In this document: positions 1 to 11,512 of the stretch, one piece after another | How the letters are laid out: every line of letters begins with the position of its first letter | Position numbering within the stretch: position 1 is the first letter of the stretch | Assembly (NCBI GenBank): GCA_963921195.1 | Contig: OY992537.1 | Location: 76,700,894 to 76,764,893, forward strand | Source of the DNA: Pegoplata infirma | Taxonomy: Eukaryota; Arthropoda; Insecta; Diptera; Anthomyiidae | DNA length: 64,000 nucleotides | Reading direction: 5' to 3' | Position numbers and translations under genes: made by a program | Notes under the pieces: model-generated | What the model was told of the DNA's origin: nothing | The model's database searches: none | Seen by the model: the letters and a program-made list of their open reading frames with translations, nothing else

Positions 1-532
1 TTTTAGAGTAAGACCCCAACCAGTCTACTGAAAAGCTTGAAGGACTGAAATGAAACTTTTTGTCATTAAATTATAAATTATATTAAAAATAAAAAAAAAA
101 AATTAAAATCGAAATTAAAATCGAAATTTTTAGAGCCAATTTTAAGGGGTCGCTACCGGGCGACCTTAATGAAAAATTCTTAAAAAAAATCACGTGTTAT
201 TTTCTCACGGTGCCTAGTATATATTCCGGGTGGCCTGCACAAAAATACAACTTTTGTTTTTATGAACCACCCTAGTGCCCAGGTTGTTAAAAAAAAGTTT
301 CAAATTCTAGCACAGTGTTATTATTTCTCAAAAATAATTAATATGGACTCAAAGCGAAATAAAATAAACTTTAGTTGTAAAACTTACGTTATTTTCAAAG
401 CTTTAAACTAAGCTTGATAGCGTCCAGATTAAGTAAATAATAAATCTGCTACGAGAGTCGATCTGGAAAATGAAATTTTTAAGAATATTATTAAAAATTT
501 CGAATTTTTCCAAGTTCAGACATTAAAAGTTT
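1..532. other. AT-rich non-coding DNA, no gene seen
   Basis: No open frame of note and no element ends were recognised. A short stretch near 285-330 (GTTTCAAATTCTAGCACAGT and following) resembles 28,884-28,920, so part of this stretch is dispersed repeat. Confidence 0.5.
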
Positions 533-645
533 AACGGACATCGCTACGCTGTCTTAAAATCTACCAAGGATCATGAACATATAAACTTTATGTGGTCCTA
601 AGCAAATATTTCAAGTGTTTCAAACGGAATGACTAACTTTTATAT
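533..645. repeat. INE-1/DINE-1-like repeat fragment
   Basis: The order of words matches the tail of the longer copy at 10,530-10,665: CGGACATCGCTA, then AAGGATCATGAACATATA, then a GTGGTCCTA word and AAACGGAATGAC. This is the core known from INE-1/DINE-1 elements (Helentron-related) of flies. The copy is short, diverged and lacks both ends. Confidence 0.6.
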
Positions 646-2530
646 ACACTAAAAGAAACCTTGTCGAATTACTAGAAAAATTCCAACTATCCCATTTTAC
701 AAATATTAGATTTTTTTTTTAACAAAAAATTTTCGATGGAAATTTAGATTTTTCTTTGTAGTTTTACATTTTTTTTCGTCCAAATGTCCAAATTACCAAA
801 TTAATTTTACAAACAAAAAAAAATCGAGTTTAATCAAGTTAAATCTCGTGAATTCCTTGTATATATTATTGCATTAAAAACGTTGTAAATTTACAATTTT
901 ATTCGTAAAAAACTAGTAAAATTACAAAAAAACTGGTAATTTTTACCAAAAATTCTCGTAAAATTGGAGGTAGCACAAAATCTGGTAAATCTACGAAATG
1001 TCCTTGTAATATTTATCGCCCCGGGTGAAAATGACCATGTATGTTCATATATGATGCATATATGGATGTCCATACAAGTGCATATCCGTAATTTGAGGGT
1101 GCATGTACATTAATGATCATACATTGTCATACATGAATTTGTATGCATAATTTTTTTTTTTTTTTTTTGTTTTTTTTTTTTTTTTTTGCATAAAACGTCT
1201 ATTAATTGAAATTTTTTCAAATATAAATAATTTGTATTTATTTATGTCACTGTTTTTTAATAAAAACTAACGAATATTTTAGAAATATACTTTGAACTTT
1301 ATGATACTTTAGGGTAACCTAAGCTTCGAAGAATTTATTACTTTTCGAATGAATTCACAAATAAAATCCATTTGATTTTAATAGTCACTGAATGCAATTA
1401 TTTTTTAATATCAATATTCCTTGGAATGCATTAGGTTTTTAATATTAAATCGAATTCTTGTTTATGAGAATTTTAAAAATTAAATGCATTCTTTATTTCA
1501 TTCATTTATTCATCATGAGACTTTTAAAAATCGAATTTATAAAAACTTACGCATTCAATTTTTCAAAGTCGAATGAAAAAAAAAATGGAATGCATTCCAT
1601 ATTTTAAAATCAAATGTAAATTCATTCGATAAATTGTGATTGGGGAATGCAATCATTGAAGTTTAATTCTGAACACCAAATCTAATTAAGGAATGAAATC
1701 CTTCGCAGCTCGGACAGTAATACCGTCAGAGTGTTCGCATTTTCTTCAAAATTTGGTTATTTACGTTATCATTCTTGATGATGTATGATCATTAGTACCG
1801 AAAGACTTTTTCAAACTGAACCCATACATGAACACAAACTTCGTCTAATTTTGCAAAGTTCTGCGAACTATTTTAAAAACAAATCATAAAAAACGAATTC
1901 AATTCATTTAAAAAAGTTTTTTCTTTTTTTAGTTGCGAAATTTTATAGATAAAAAATAAATATTCTATACTTTTGTATGCTTAAAAGAAGTGGAAAAATA
2001 TAGCTCGAGTTGAGTTTTTCGAAAAAAAGTTAGTATTTCTTTAAAACAATAGCCCGATTCATAGTGTAGGATAGTTGCACTGATAATGTGGTTTAATTGG
2101 GAAAACACTAAACAATGCATACAAAAGTTCGGTAAAGTTTAGCCAAAATTTGGTAGAACCCCAAACAGTGGCCGAGCGAGTTTTGTCAAACTACGTTACC
2201 GAACCGGAACGTTTGGTCGGACATGTATGAAGTTGTATGACATTTACATATTCACACATAGATGCATACATTTACATATATGGAATATTACATTACTTGT
2301 GTATGTTCATATATGCTCCCATATATGACATACATTTCCATATATTGTTCATATACTATCATACATGGAATCATGTATGAGAATGTATGAACATACATGG
2401 TCATTTTCACCCGGGGCGTCAAAAATTTTTAAAATTTCAACTTTATTGGTTAAAAGCTTGTAAATTGTTTGTAATTAAAAAAAAATCTTTTATAACAGAC
2501 TTTTGAATTACAAAAAAAAAAAAAAAAATA
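646..2530. mobile_element. AAACCTTGT-type inverted-repeat element, interrupted
   Basis: The left part (646-1016) is homologous to 10,812-11,200: AAACCTTGTCGAATTACTAG at the start, then CTTGTAAATTTAC-like words in both orientations. The right part resumes at about 2,419. The middle is a separate inserted TIR element (1,017-2,418). The complete second copy at 10.8-11.5 kb shows the uninterrupted order. The right end is not clear. Confidence 0.5.
1017..2418. mobile_element. 1.4-kb element with perfect 33-bp terminal inverted repeats
   Basis: The ends CGCCCCGGGTGAAAATGACC and its reverse complement are identical over 33 bp (1,017-1,049 against 2,386-2,418). Just inside, words such as CATACATG, CATATATG and ACATACAT recur in both orientations for 100-250 bp. 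The middle (about 1,140-2,200) is AT-rich with a long T run near 1,150-1,187 and no open frame. It sits inside the AAACCTTGT-type element, where the other copy reads TTTATCGTGTC at the matching place (11,174-11,184). A CG dinucleotide could be a 2-bp target duplication, but this is uncertain. Superfamily not assigned. Confidence 0.75.
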
Positions 2531-3325
2531 TTAATATTAATATGACTTCGGTACAGATGTGTTGTGTGGTTTGTTTAAATAAAATGGCATTACCAGCAGC
2601 AACAGTAAAACAGTAGCATCAGAAACAGTATGATCCTTTTTGTAGAAAAAAATATCCTTTAAGCTTCCAGTATTAATATGTAACAAGAACAATAAAAAAA
2701 AGCTAGCAGATGACAGCCTAAAGACAACATATGAAAGTGTTAATGAGCAAAACGATTGTAACTCGTAAATGTATGTAAATATTGAAAATTATATAGTATT
2801 TTTGTTTTTTTTTTTTTTGCTTTCATAAAGAAATTGTCATAGAAGATAACAAAAATTTCTTTTGTTATTATAAAAGAATAAAAGATAAAAAGAAATATTC
2901 CTAGAGCTCATTGTAACAGCAAACACTTGAAGTATTTCGTATGCATACTTGATATAACATATGGCAATTTGATGCCCTAAGAGAATTTAATATTTCACTT
3001 TGAATTCTTAACACAAATATGACCTTGGTCATAGAGACATTACTAGAAATGTAGGCTAAAATACATAAGAAAAATATAAATAATAACCCTAATGTTAGTG
3101 ACAAAAAAAAAACATTTTTAACAGAGTTACAGGTGTACTCACATATAAATTGTATGGAAGTTTCATGTTTATCGAACCGTGTGGCATGTATAACTGATAT
3201 TTAGTTCAGTTCTCTTATTGGGATCCCTCGAAATCACGAAATCCGCTCTCTCAAAAACCGAATCCGAAAGAAAAAAAAAGTAAAATAAAAGAAAAAGAAA
3301 GAAAGGGAGAGGGGGGAAAATAGAG
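2531..3325. other. AT-rich unique-looking DNA, no gene seen
   Basis: Less repetitive than its surroundings, with normal mixed words, so possibly host intergenic or intronic sequence. A purine-rich tract (GAAAGAAAGGGAGAGGGGGG) lies at about 3,295-3,317. Confidence 0.4.
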
Positions 3326-3690
3326 AAAAAAAAATAATCTACTGGAAAAATTAATCGGAATCTTAGAATTTTGCTATAGGAAAAAGTCTTGGAATCTTAA
3401 AATTTTTCTTTAGGAAGAATCTGCTCATATTCCTTTCGGAAAAAGAAAGGAATAAAATTTTTTTTATAGAAAAAATTGGAGAATTTTTCCATAGAAAAAT
3501 CTAAGAGCGATAAGGAAAATTCAAACGAAATAATCCCAGAATTCTTTTAAAAATAATGCCTAAGATTAACGAAATTTTTCTTAAAAAATTTTACGGAAGA
3601 ATTTTTCTATATGGAATCTTTGAATTTTTTAATAGGAAAATTTTTTATACGAAAAAAAATTAAAATTTTTCTTCAAGAAAAATAAAAAAG
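3326..3690. repeat. Degenerate minisatellite, AATCTTAGAATTTTTCTATA type
   Basis: Units of roughly 35-40 bp alternate an AATCTTAGAATTTT part with a TTCTATAGGAAAAA part. The same pattern recurs at 6,530-6,830, 8,110-8,830 and 53,705-53,770, so this is a dispersed satellite-like family. Confidence 0.55.
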
Positions 3691-4044
3691 AAAATTTACA
3701 GTGGTGTTTTGGGGACCCCTTTCCTCTAGCGGAATATGGTTACAAGTTCATTTTATTCTGCTTTGTGCACTACATTATTATAATTTTATTTCTATTTAAA
3801 GATTTTTTTTTATTCACTCCCTCAAAAGGGAGACTGGCTAAAAAAATAAAAACATTTTTTAGCATCTGGGTCCAAGCGCAAGACTGTGAACTTCTGCAAT
3901 ATAAATATATTGTATTAGTTAAACAAAAACACAAACGTCTAAAAAATGTACTTTTTTTAATGGTTGGTTAAGTTCTTCAAGGGATTTTTTGAAATATTTT
4001 ATATATTTTATATTTTAAAAATTTTTTGAAAAAATTTTATTGTA
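3691..4044. other. AT-rich stretch, no gene seen
   Basis: It contains a 68-codon open frame at 3,765-3,971 with biased, low-complexity composition and no domain; I treat it as chance. Confidence 0.4.
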
Positions 4045-4916
4045 ATTTTCCAACCTTAAATCATTTCTACTGCTTCAATGGTGCGTCATAGAGGGGTCAT
4101 TTGCAAATCCGACCCCCATTAACTTTTACGCCTTAAAATTTTTGCGGAACAAACTTAGGTATGTTCTAAAAAAATGTTGGATGGTAAAAATAAATGAAGG
4201 TCGGTCTCACTAATGCCCCTCTTGGAAGCACCAGTGCACACTGGTCGATCCCATTGGCCAAAAATAAAAAAATCAAAGTCCAAAGTTTGTCGCCAAATGT
4301 GTCATCTCTATTTCTAATAAAAATAAGGTTTTAAAATTTTGAGCTGTTTCTGTTTTATTCCAACTGTACTCTTTAAGAATAGCTTCAAAAGAGATGGCGA
4401 ATTAACAGTTGGTTTTTGCAGTGTGAAATTATGGAAAATTAGGTTCAACTTTCAATTAATTTAACCATATAAAACAATTTTTGTTGAAATAAATCGAAAC
4501 TAATATTGAATTAGAAGGTATTAACTAAATTTTAAAATAATTACAATGTATTTAGCCTGTTCTGGAGTTTGTATAAAATTAATATCTTTCCAGTGTCAAT
4601 GTTAGTGTTTGTTCGTCAATATATTGAAATTTCAAATAGAGTTTTAGTTGTGTTCCCCCCTGAAATCTCCAATCGGACTTTTTTTGATTTCTTAGTTAAT
4701 ATTTCAAGATTCTAAAATTGGTAATATCAGCTGCATTCTTTTGCATGTCTTTGAGTTATCACCCACAGATCAAAACGGCCTCGTTGTTTGGATGTCAAAC
4801 TTTGAATTCTTGTGTGGTGTTTTTTGTCATGCATGTAAGAAATGTTATTGTTTATTTTCTTTTTAGCGGACTTTTAATTTTATTTTTTCTTAATTTTATC
4901 CTTATTAAGGGTAGTT

Positions 4917-5112
4917 CTAGGGAGCTGTACGATCTTTCTGATATGTCGGATGTAAAAATTCCACATCTAGAGAGTTTCAGAAGAAGCTCGAACTGGTTTA
5001 ACGACAGGGACTAGTAGGGAAACCTATTACGATCCCGTGGTATCACAATGGACCTCAGAGTCTACGTGTGTTGACGTAAAACGTCAGCAGCCACTTACAA
5101 CCTAACCTAACC
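4917..5112 (+). mobile_element. SINE-like short retroelement with CCTAA tail
   Basis: A 196-bp insert is flanked by an 11-bp direct repeat, TAAGGGTAGTT, at 4,906-4,916 and 5,113-5,123. It starts CTAGGGAGCTGTACGATC, carries GTGGTATCACAATGGACC near 5,038-5,055, and ends in three tandem CCTAA units. Target duplication plus a short tandem 3' tail is the pattern of LINE-mobilised SINEs. No clear pol III A or B box was found, so it could instead be a truncated LINE 3' end. The 98-codon open frame across it (4,718-5,014) is chance. Confidence 0.6.
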
Positions 5113-5735
5113 TAAGGGTAGTTTAGACCAGCAGACTTGTAAAACGACCTGTCAGTTTTTCTAGTACTTAGCGTGACAATTTTTTGAAAAATTGTGATTT
5201 TTGTTGAATTTATGCTAATGTAAACTGAAAAAATGGAAAATTTTACATATGTTCATTAATTAAAGAAAAATATTAGATCAAAATAATAAAATATGTGTAC
5301 AAGAGGATAAATTAATCTACAAACAAACAAAAATTCATCAAAATCGGTTCAGTAGTTTTTGTTGTACAACTGCAGCCAATTTTATTCTTTAAAAAAACAT
5401 ACCACAATTGGGTGGCAACCCTGGCAATTCTCTTTGGCCAAAATTTGAGTTATAAAAACTTTTTAAAATATAACGATTTTTGTCTTTCATATAAAAAAAC
5501 AGAATTAAAAATTATTGCGTATTTATTTTTTTATAGCTGTTTAAAAATTGTTAATATTAAGGCTGTTTTTTAGTAACAACCCCCCTTAACCTTTTTTTTA
5601 ATTTTTTATTACATACTATTTCATATTTAATAATTCAATATTTTTTTTAAAACTAATCTTTTAAAAAAGTTATGAATTAAATGTGAATTAAAAACAAACT
5701 TTCGTTTTTCTTACGTGGGGTGAATGTGGGTGCTT
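5113..5735. other. AT-rich stretch with a CGGTTCAGTAG word
   Basis: Near 5,338-5,365 the text CAAAATCGGTTCAGTAGTTT appears. It is the conserved phrase also found inside the Helitron repeat units at 17.7 kb and 20-26 kb. No ends or genes were seen. Confidence 0.4.
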
Positions 5736-5778
5736 GGGTACGGTAGGGGGTGGGTGGGTACGGTAGGGGGTGGGTGGT
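5736..5778 (+). repeat. G-rich 24-bp tandem repeat, possible G-quadruplex
   Basis: Two copies of a GGGTACGGTAGGGGGTGGGT unit lie in tandem, with six or more G3+ runs within about 40 bases. This is striking in a window dominated by A and T. A G-quadruplex on the plus strand is possible but untested. Confidence 0.5.
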
Positions 5779-6289
5779 TATGAGTCATCAACCACTCCCA
5801 TTTTATCATTCAATAGTTCTGACATATTTAAAAAGCCGTGACCGAAGTTTCACGATGATACCTATACTTGAAGTATTTTTGGCCGCCATCTCCATAGAGC
5901 TCCGTCCACTGTGCAGTGGACCGGTAGAAGTTGATTAAATAAAACAAATTTAGCAAAAAATTCAAAACATTGTATGGGGACCGCCTTAAGAGTTAAAGAT
6001 AGAGGTAAGGTGTGTTTAGAGAAAATGTTTGGACAAAAAAAATATTGTGGGTCGGTCATACACTTGATTGCTCTAGGGGCACTCTTGGGGCAGTTACAAC
6101 GGTTGGAGCAAATTTAAAAAAATGTAATTTTGTACAGAAGCCTCCGTAGAAATTAGAGAGTATTAGTTTTTCAAAAAAAAAATTAGACGTAAAAATTAAT
6201 GGGGATAAGTCTTGAAAATGATCCCTATATAACGCACAATTGGAGCAGTAGAAATGATTTTAAGAATGGAAAATTTAAAACAAATTGTA

Positions 6290-6530
6290 ATAATTGTTAT
6301 CCCACGATCCTACTGGTCAAAAATTTGCAAAATCGTTAGAAGTTTTACAAAAAAAAAAAATTAAAAAAAAATCAAAGAGGACACACATTTTCAAAAATAA
6401 TCAAAAAAAATCTGAAAATTTACAGTGAAGGAGTTTTTGAAGGGTACTATAAACTGTAAAAAAATTAAGAAAATCTAAAAAAAAAACATTCAATGTATCC
6501 GATTTGACATGGAATGCACCATAAAAAGGC
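6290..6530. other. A-rich stretch, nothing recognised
   Basis: Long A runs, no gene and no clear element ends. Confidence 0.4.
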
Positions 6531-6830
6531 ACTTTTTTCATAGGAAAAGTCTAAGAATTTTCTCAGAATTTAATTTTTTTGCGAATTTCTCTATAAAAAA
6601 AAATTATAGAATCTAAGACTTTTTCTATAGAAAAAAATTACTCAGATTCTGGGAATTTTTCTGTATAAAAAATGTTGTAGCATAAGATACTTTATCTATA
6701 GGAAAAATGTCTCAGAATCTGATATTTTTTCATTTAAAAACAAAGTCCAAGAATCTGATATTTTTTCATTTTAAAAAAACGTCACAGAATCTAAGACTTT
6801 TGCTAAGAAAAAAAATGCCTGCGAATTTTG
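6531..6830. repeat. Degenerate minisatellite, second block
   Basis: Same 35-40-bp pattern as at 3.3-3.7 kb: AATCTAAGACTTTTTCTATA and GGAAAAA words alternate. Copies are diverged. Confidence 0.5.
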
Positions 6831-6980
6831 TACTCTTGCCCAAAACAATAAATCATGATAATGTTTTGCGGAAGATTTGGGTGTACTTGCCAAAGCAAAG
6901 TTTTTTTTAGAAAAAATAATGTTATATAACTTCGCTATTCCATGCAAAACGAATTGAAATATCAGGCGCGGACCCCATTA
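6814..6980. repeat. Dispersed repeat, ATGCCTGCGAATTTTGTACT type
   Basis: Matches 19,556-19,705 closely and 46,728-46,800 in part, sharing TGCCTGCGAATTTTGT, a GATAATGTTTTGC word, GAAGATTTGGGTG and, in the first two, CATGCAAAACGAATTGAAAT. It has no long frame. The source element is not identified. Confidence 0.6.
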
Positions 6981-7044
6981 AAAAACCAAAAGAGCTGTAC
7001 ATTTCGTAAGAGAGTGCAAAAAAAAGTGCAATAAATTGTTTTTA

Positions 7045-7106
7045 CATTTTGGAGAGTATAAAAGATTTGGCACTAAAGAATATAACACTCTCACTTGTTT
7101 TATGTA
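7045..7106 (-). repeat. INE-1/DINE-1-like end fragment
   Basis: Reads in reverse as ACAAGTGAGAGTGTTA followed by a GAATC...TATACTC word. It matches the end of the repeat at 14,715-14,775. Confidence 0.5.
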
Positions 7107-7149
7107 CATTTGATAAACAAATGGAAAATTTTTATGCGAAAATCTTAGA

Positions 7150-7870
7150 CTTGGTAAAAAAAAAAATATTTTTTTTCACGAAAAACCAAATAATGTTAAA
7201 AAAAATTAATGAACCCAAAATTTTTGGTGAAAAAAAAATGTTGATGAAAAAAAGTTTTTGATGAATTTCTTTGATGAAAAGAAAAATTTTTTGATGTAAA
7301 AAAAATTTTTGATGAATTTCTTTGATGAAAAGAAAAGTTTTTTGATGTAAAAAAAATTGATGAAAAAAAAAGATATGAAAAAAAAATTTTTTTGGTGAGA
7401 CAAAATTGATAATAAAAAATTTGATGAAAAAAATATGATAAAAAAAAAATATGGAAAAAAAATTTTGATGAAAAAAAATTAATGGAAAAAAAAATTTGAT
7501 GAAAAAACAAAACTAGACGAAAAAACAAAAAAATTGATGAAAAAAAAAATTTTGATGAAAAACAAATTTTTTGATGAAAAAAAAAATTTGATAAAAAAAA
7601 AATTTATGAAAAAAAAAAAAATTGATGAAAATAAAAAATTTGATGAAAAAAAAAAATTATATTAAAAAAAAAAAAAAAAACGAAAAATAAAAGTTTGATG
7701 AAAAAAAAAATTTATGGAAAAAAAAGGTTCATGAAAAAAAAAATTGATGAAAAAAAAAAATTTCATTGAAAAAAAATTGATGAAAAAAAAAAAAATTATG
7801 AAAAAAAAATTTTTTTTTGTGAAAAACAAAAAAAATTGATGAAAAAAAAAAAATTTTTTTTGTTGTAAAA
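7150..7870. repeat. GATGAAAAAAA low-complexity array
   Basis: TTGATG or GATGAA words are separated by runs of A and short runs of T, with irregular spacing of about 12-25 bp. The long open frames on the minus strand (7,196-7,528, Phe/Ser-rich) come only from this composition. Similar arrays lie at 27,965-28,340 and 28,620-28,815. Confidence 0.8.
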
Positions 7871-8024
7871 TAATTATGTTACTTTTTATTCACCAGCTGG
7901 TGAAAAAACGGTTTTATTCACCACGAGGTGAATTAATATCCAAGTTACAAACCCAAGTTATTAAAATTTTTGGTTTTAAGAAAATGAAAATAGTAATTCT
8001 TGTTTTCTTTTTCGTTAGTTGTTA

Positions 8025-8100
8025 GCTCAAACTGAGGTGGCGTCCTGCAACTTTTTTAAAATTAGACACCAGCCTAAAAACATTATCATGTTAAAAATAG
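8025..8100. repeat. GGTGGCGTCCTGCA dispersed motif
   Basis: The words GAGGTGGCGTCCTGCA, AAAATTAGACACCAGCCTAA and ACATTATCATGTTAAAA occur in the same order at 28,450-28,525 and 28,820-28,890, and in part at 47,552-47,592. In the first three cases a GATGAAAAA array lies next to it, so both are probably parts of one element. Confidence 0.6.
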
Positions 8101-8835
8101 CTTAAAATCTCGCACTATAGGAACAATGACTTAGAATATGATACTGAGACATTAATGCCTTAGAATCTGAGAATTTTTCTAAAGGAAAATTTTCAGAATT
8201 TTTTCAAAAATATATTAAAAAAAAAAATATTTTTTTCTTAATGAAAAATGTTAATTATGTTAATAATCATTATTTTAAGGTTAATCTCTATAGATCTTAA
8301 TACAAAGTTGTTTTGGTGTAGGAAGAAGGTTTCGAAATCTCAGCATTTTTCTGTAAAAAAAAATTCAAGTATTTTTTTTTTTTTAAAAACGTTTTTAGAT
8401 TGTACAATTTTTTTCAATAGGAACAAATGATCAGAACCACAGAAATTTTGCCTCTAATTGATGCCTATAAATTTGAAAATTTGTTTATACGAAGAATTTT
8501 TCTAAATATTAGAATATTTCGGTAGGAAAATGGCTCAGTATCTCAGAATTTGTCTCTATGAGAATATATCGGAATCTGAAGATTTTTCTATAGCAAGTAG
8601 TTTACAAATGCTAAAAACCATTTATGCGCAAAATACCTCAAAACAGCGGAATTTTTTCTATTGAAAAAATGTTACGAAATCTTAAAATTTTTCTTAAAGC
8701 AAATGTTTCAGAAAATTTTTTGGATGAAACATGTCTTAGATCTTATATTTTTATATTGCGAAATCATTGCAGAATCTGTGACTTTCACTTTCAGCAAAGT
8801 GCTTTAGAGCCTGAGACTTTTTTATAGTAGAATTT
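8101..8835. repeat. Degenerate minisatellite, third block
   Basis: The AATCTGAGAATTTTTCTATA type of repeat continues for about 700 bp with strong divergence between units. Confidence 0.5.
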
Positions 8836-9499
8836 TCTTTCTTAAAATTTCAAAAAAAAATTTTAAGAAATTTTTTCTTTGAAATGTTTCTTGTGAATTA
8901 ATAGTACTATACAAGAGATGTACCTTAAAAAATCTATATTAATAATGATGAAAATCCTTCCTAAATTTTCCTATAAGAAAAATTTTTTGAGTAAAAAATT
9001 TTTTCCACCAAAATTTAAAAATAAAACTTGCTCTGATATTAAAATGTTCCTCATTATTTTTTAATTATTTAATGTTTATTCGTAGTATGTTTATGTCACA
9101 TCTCATTACGTTAGACACATTTATTGTATAAATATTTATAAATTAATAAAATACACAAACGTGTAACAACATCAAAAAAAAAAAAACATACATACTACAT
9201 AACAACAAAATACAATTTCAAAAAACAACATCGATTTAGACATTTATGACAGGTGTATTGTTATGATACTCCAAACTAACAAAAACAAAACAAATTGCTA
9301 AATGTTCTAATACAGAAAACAATCATTTTCATATGAACATAGACAATATGAATTCTAACTCAAACACACACATACCAATTCGTGTTAACACGTTTCAAAA
9401 ATAATCATGTTGTTTATGTTAGATTTAGTTAAAATCGTTGGAAGTTTTTATTGCAACTACACCATTTGTACAAGAAAATTTATCAAAAATGGAAATTAA
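8836..9499. other. AT-rich unique-looking DNA, no gene seen
   Basis: Mixed composition with ordinary words (for example CACAAACGTGTAACAAC); no element ends or open frames were noted. Confidence 0.4.
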
Positions 9500-10682
9500 A
9501 ACAAGTAGAAAAGTTAAATTCGACTTTGCCGAATCTATGAATACCCTCCACAATGCATTTTTTTTTTAAAGGGTAGTACATTTTTTTACGTGAAAGAAAA
9601 ATTACTAATTTTTTTTGAGTGTTTTTTTTTCGAGTTTAATGTTTTTTTTACTGTAAAAATATTTCTGAATGAATGCACGTACGTATGTACACAAAAAATT
9701 TTAATTTTTGTAAAAAAAAAAAAAATTTTTGTGTAATTTTTTTTTGAGTGTAAAATTTTTTTTGAGTGTAAAATATTTTATTTTGAGTAAAAAACCATTT
9801 TTTTGCCTGTTTAAAAAAAAAAAAAAAAAATTACTATTTTTTTTTTTTTGAGTGTAAAATTTTTTTCGAGTGTAATGTTTTTTTTACTGTAAAAATATTT
9901 CTGAGTGAATGCACGTACGTATGTACACAAAACATTGTCATTTTTGTAAAAAAAAAAAAAAAATTTATGTGTAATTTTTTTTTTGAGTGTAAAATTTTTT
10001 TTGAGTGTAAAATTTTTTTTGAGTGTAAAATTTTTTTCGAGTGTAATTTTTAAGTACCCAATGCTTTTAGAACTAAATAAGTTTAAAAAGCATTGCTTTA
10101 AAATTAAACAAGTTTGAAAAGCATTGTTTAGTTACCACCAATGCTTTTCAAACTTGTTAAAACACGTGGCATTTTAGATGAAACTAATTTGAAATTCAGG
10201 GTTTTGCTTATAACTTTTGAACCACTGGACCGATTGAGATGAAATTTAATACTAAATAGACCCGGGGAATGGCAAAGATACATGACAAACTTCAGTAGTC
10301 TCATTATTGTCTTTCGAAAGTTATCGTGTTTTTTATCTCGTAAATTCGCGAAACACCCTTGCCGAAATTTACTCTTTTGCTCATAACTTTTGAACCACTG
10401 GACCTATTTGGCTGCATTGCAATACCAACCTGACCAGGTAAATGACAAACATATATGTTATACTTCAGTAGCCTCTGTAAAGTCTTTCAAAAGTTAGCGT
10501 GTTTTCTACGGACAGACAGACAGACGGACGGACGGACGGACGGACATCGCTAGATCGACTTAAAATCGATCGAGGATCATAAATATATATACTTTATGGG
10601 GTCCTAGACCAATATTTCGAGGTGTTACAAACGGAATGACAAACTTATATATACCCTCTATCACTAGAGTGGAGGGTATAAA
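9500..10682 (+). mobile_element. INE-1/DINE-1-like element
   Basis: Starts ACAAGTAGAAAAGTTAAATT, then a TTCGACTTTGCCGAATC word and TACCCTCCAC. It ends with the INE-1 core: GACGGACGGACGG tetramers, TCGCTAGATCGACTTAAAAT, ATATATATACTTTATGGGGT, and a short hairpin TACCCTCTATCACTAGAG/GAGGGTA. The interior holds poly-T/GAGTGTAAAA low-complexity DNA, a duplicated block with GCACGTACGTATGTACAC (9,675 and 9,913, about 237 bp apart), and two units that begin CATAACTTTTGAACCACTGG (10,205 and 10,386). No protein is encoded; such elements are known non-autonomous Helentron relatives. Confidence 0.75.
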
Positions 10683-10809
10683 AAAACCATCAACTACGTA
10701 TGGGGTGGTCATTATTTCACGTATATCGCGTCAAAATATAATTCTATACACAAAATAATTGCACAGAAAAAGTTTTTGTAAGTGATTTAGTACTCAAATC
10801 TACTAATAA

Positions 10810-11512
10810 GTTACAGTACAGTACACACAAAAAAAAAACCTTGTCAAATTACTAGGAAAAGTTTCGTAATCCCATTTTACCAATACTTGACAGATTTCCT
10901 TGTTTTTTAACAAACAAATTTGGATCGAAATTTAAATTTTTTTTTGAAATTTTACAAATTTCGAAGATAATTTTACAAAAAAAAATCCAGTAAATTCACG
11001 AGAATTCCTTGTAATTTTTATTAAGCCAAAAAAACTGTAAATTTACAATTTTATTTTTAAAAAGCTTGTAAAATTACAAAATTATTGGTAAAAAGCCTGT
11101 AAAATTACTTGAAATTCTCGTAAAATAGGAGGTAGCAAAAAATCTAGTAAAGGTACGAAACCTCCTTGTAAATTTTATCGTGTCAAAAAATTTGTCAATT
11201 TACAATTTTATTGGTAAAAAACTTGTAAAATTACAAAATTATTGGTAAAAAGCCTGTAAAATTACTTGAAATTCTCGTAAAATAGGAGGTAGCAAAAAAT
11301 CTAGTAAAGTTACGAAATCTCCTTGTAAATTTTATCGTGTCAAAAAATTTGTCAATTTACAATTTTATTGGTAAAAAACTTGTAAAATTACAAAATTATT
11401 GGTAAAAAGCTTGTAAAATTATGAGGAATTTTTTTCAAATAGGAGGTAGCAAAAAAAATAAATTTACAAGGTTTTCTTGTAATTTTACGAGGTTTTTTTG
11501 AGTGCAGTTTTT
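10810..11512. mobile_element. AAACCTTGT-type inverted-repeat element with 156-bp repeats
   Basis: The left end (AAAACCTTGTCAAATTACTA) is mirrored by TTACGAGGTTTTTTTGAGTG at the right. The interior has about 2.5 tandem units of 156 bp; the word TTATCGTGTCAAAAAA recurs at 11,176 and 11,332. Each unit is built from CTTGTAAAATTAC-like words in both orientations. It is the uninterrupted sibling of the element at 646-2,530. Confidence 0.6.

Larger units (their letters stand above)
4045..6290. repeat. Possible diverged inverted-repeat pair flanking 2 kb
   Basis: 4,045-4,140 matches the reverse complement of 6,180-6,285, sharing AAATCATTTCTACTGCT, GTGCGT and CCCCATTAA words, at about 75% by eye. Next to it, 4,150-4,260 resembles 6,000-6,090 in direct orientation and the reverse complement of 16,990-17,120, so a dispersed family is involved. 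A SINE-like insert lies inside at 4,917-5,112. Ends were not resolved. Confidence 0.4.

Noticed and set aside
4718..5014. 98-codon open frame with hydrophobic start
   Set aside because: Its 3' half lies inside the SINE-like insert and the 5' half outside it, so the frame is a chance fusion.
5098..5116. CCTAA tandem as insect telomere repeat
   Set aside because: Only three units, bounded by a target duplication; flies lack TTAGG telomeres. It is the tail of the insert.
7196..7528. Phe/Ser-rich 110-codon open frame, and similar ones at 27,948-28,301 and 57,014-57,433
   Set aside because: Products of A- or T-rich microsatellite arrays with no non-repetitive content.
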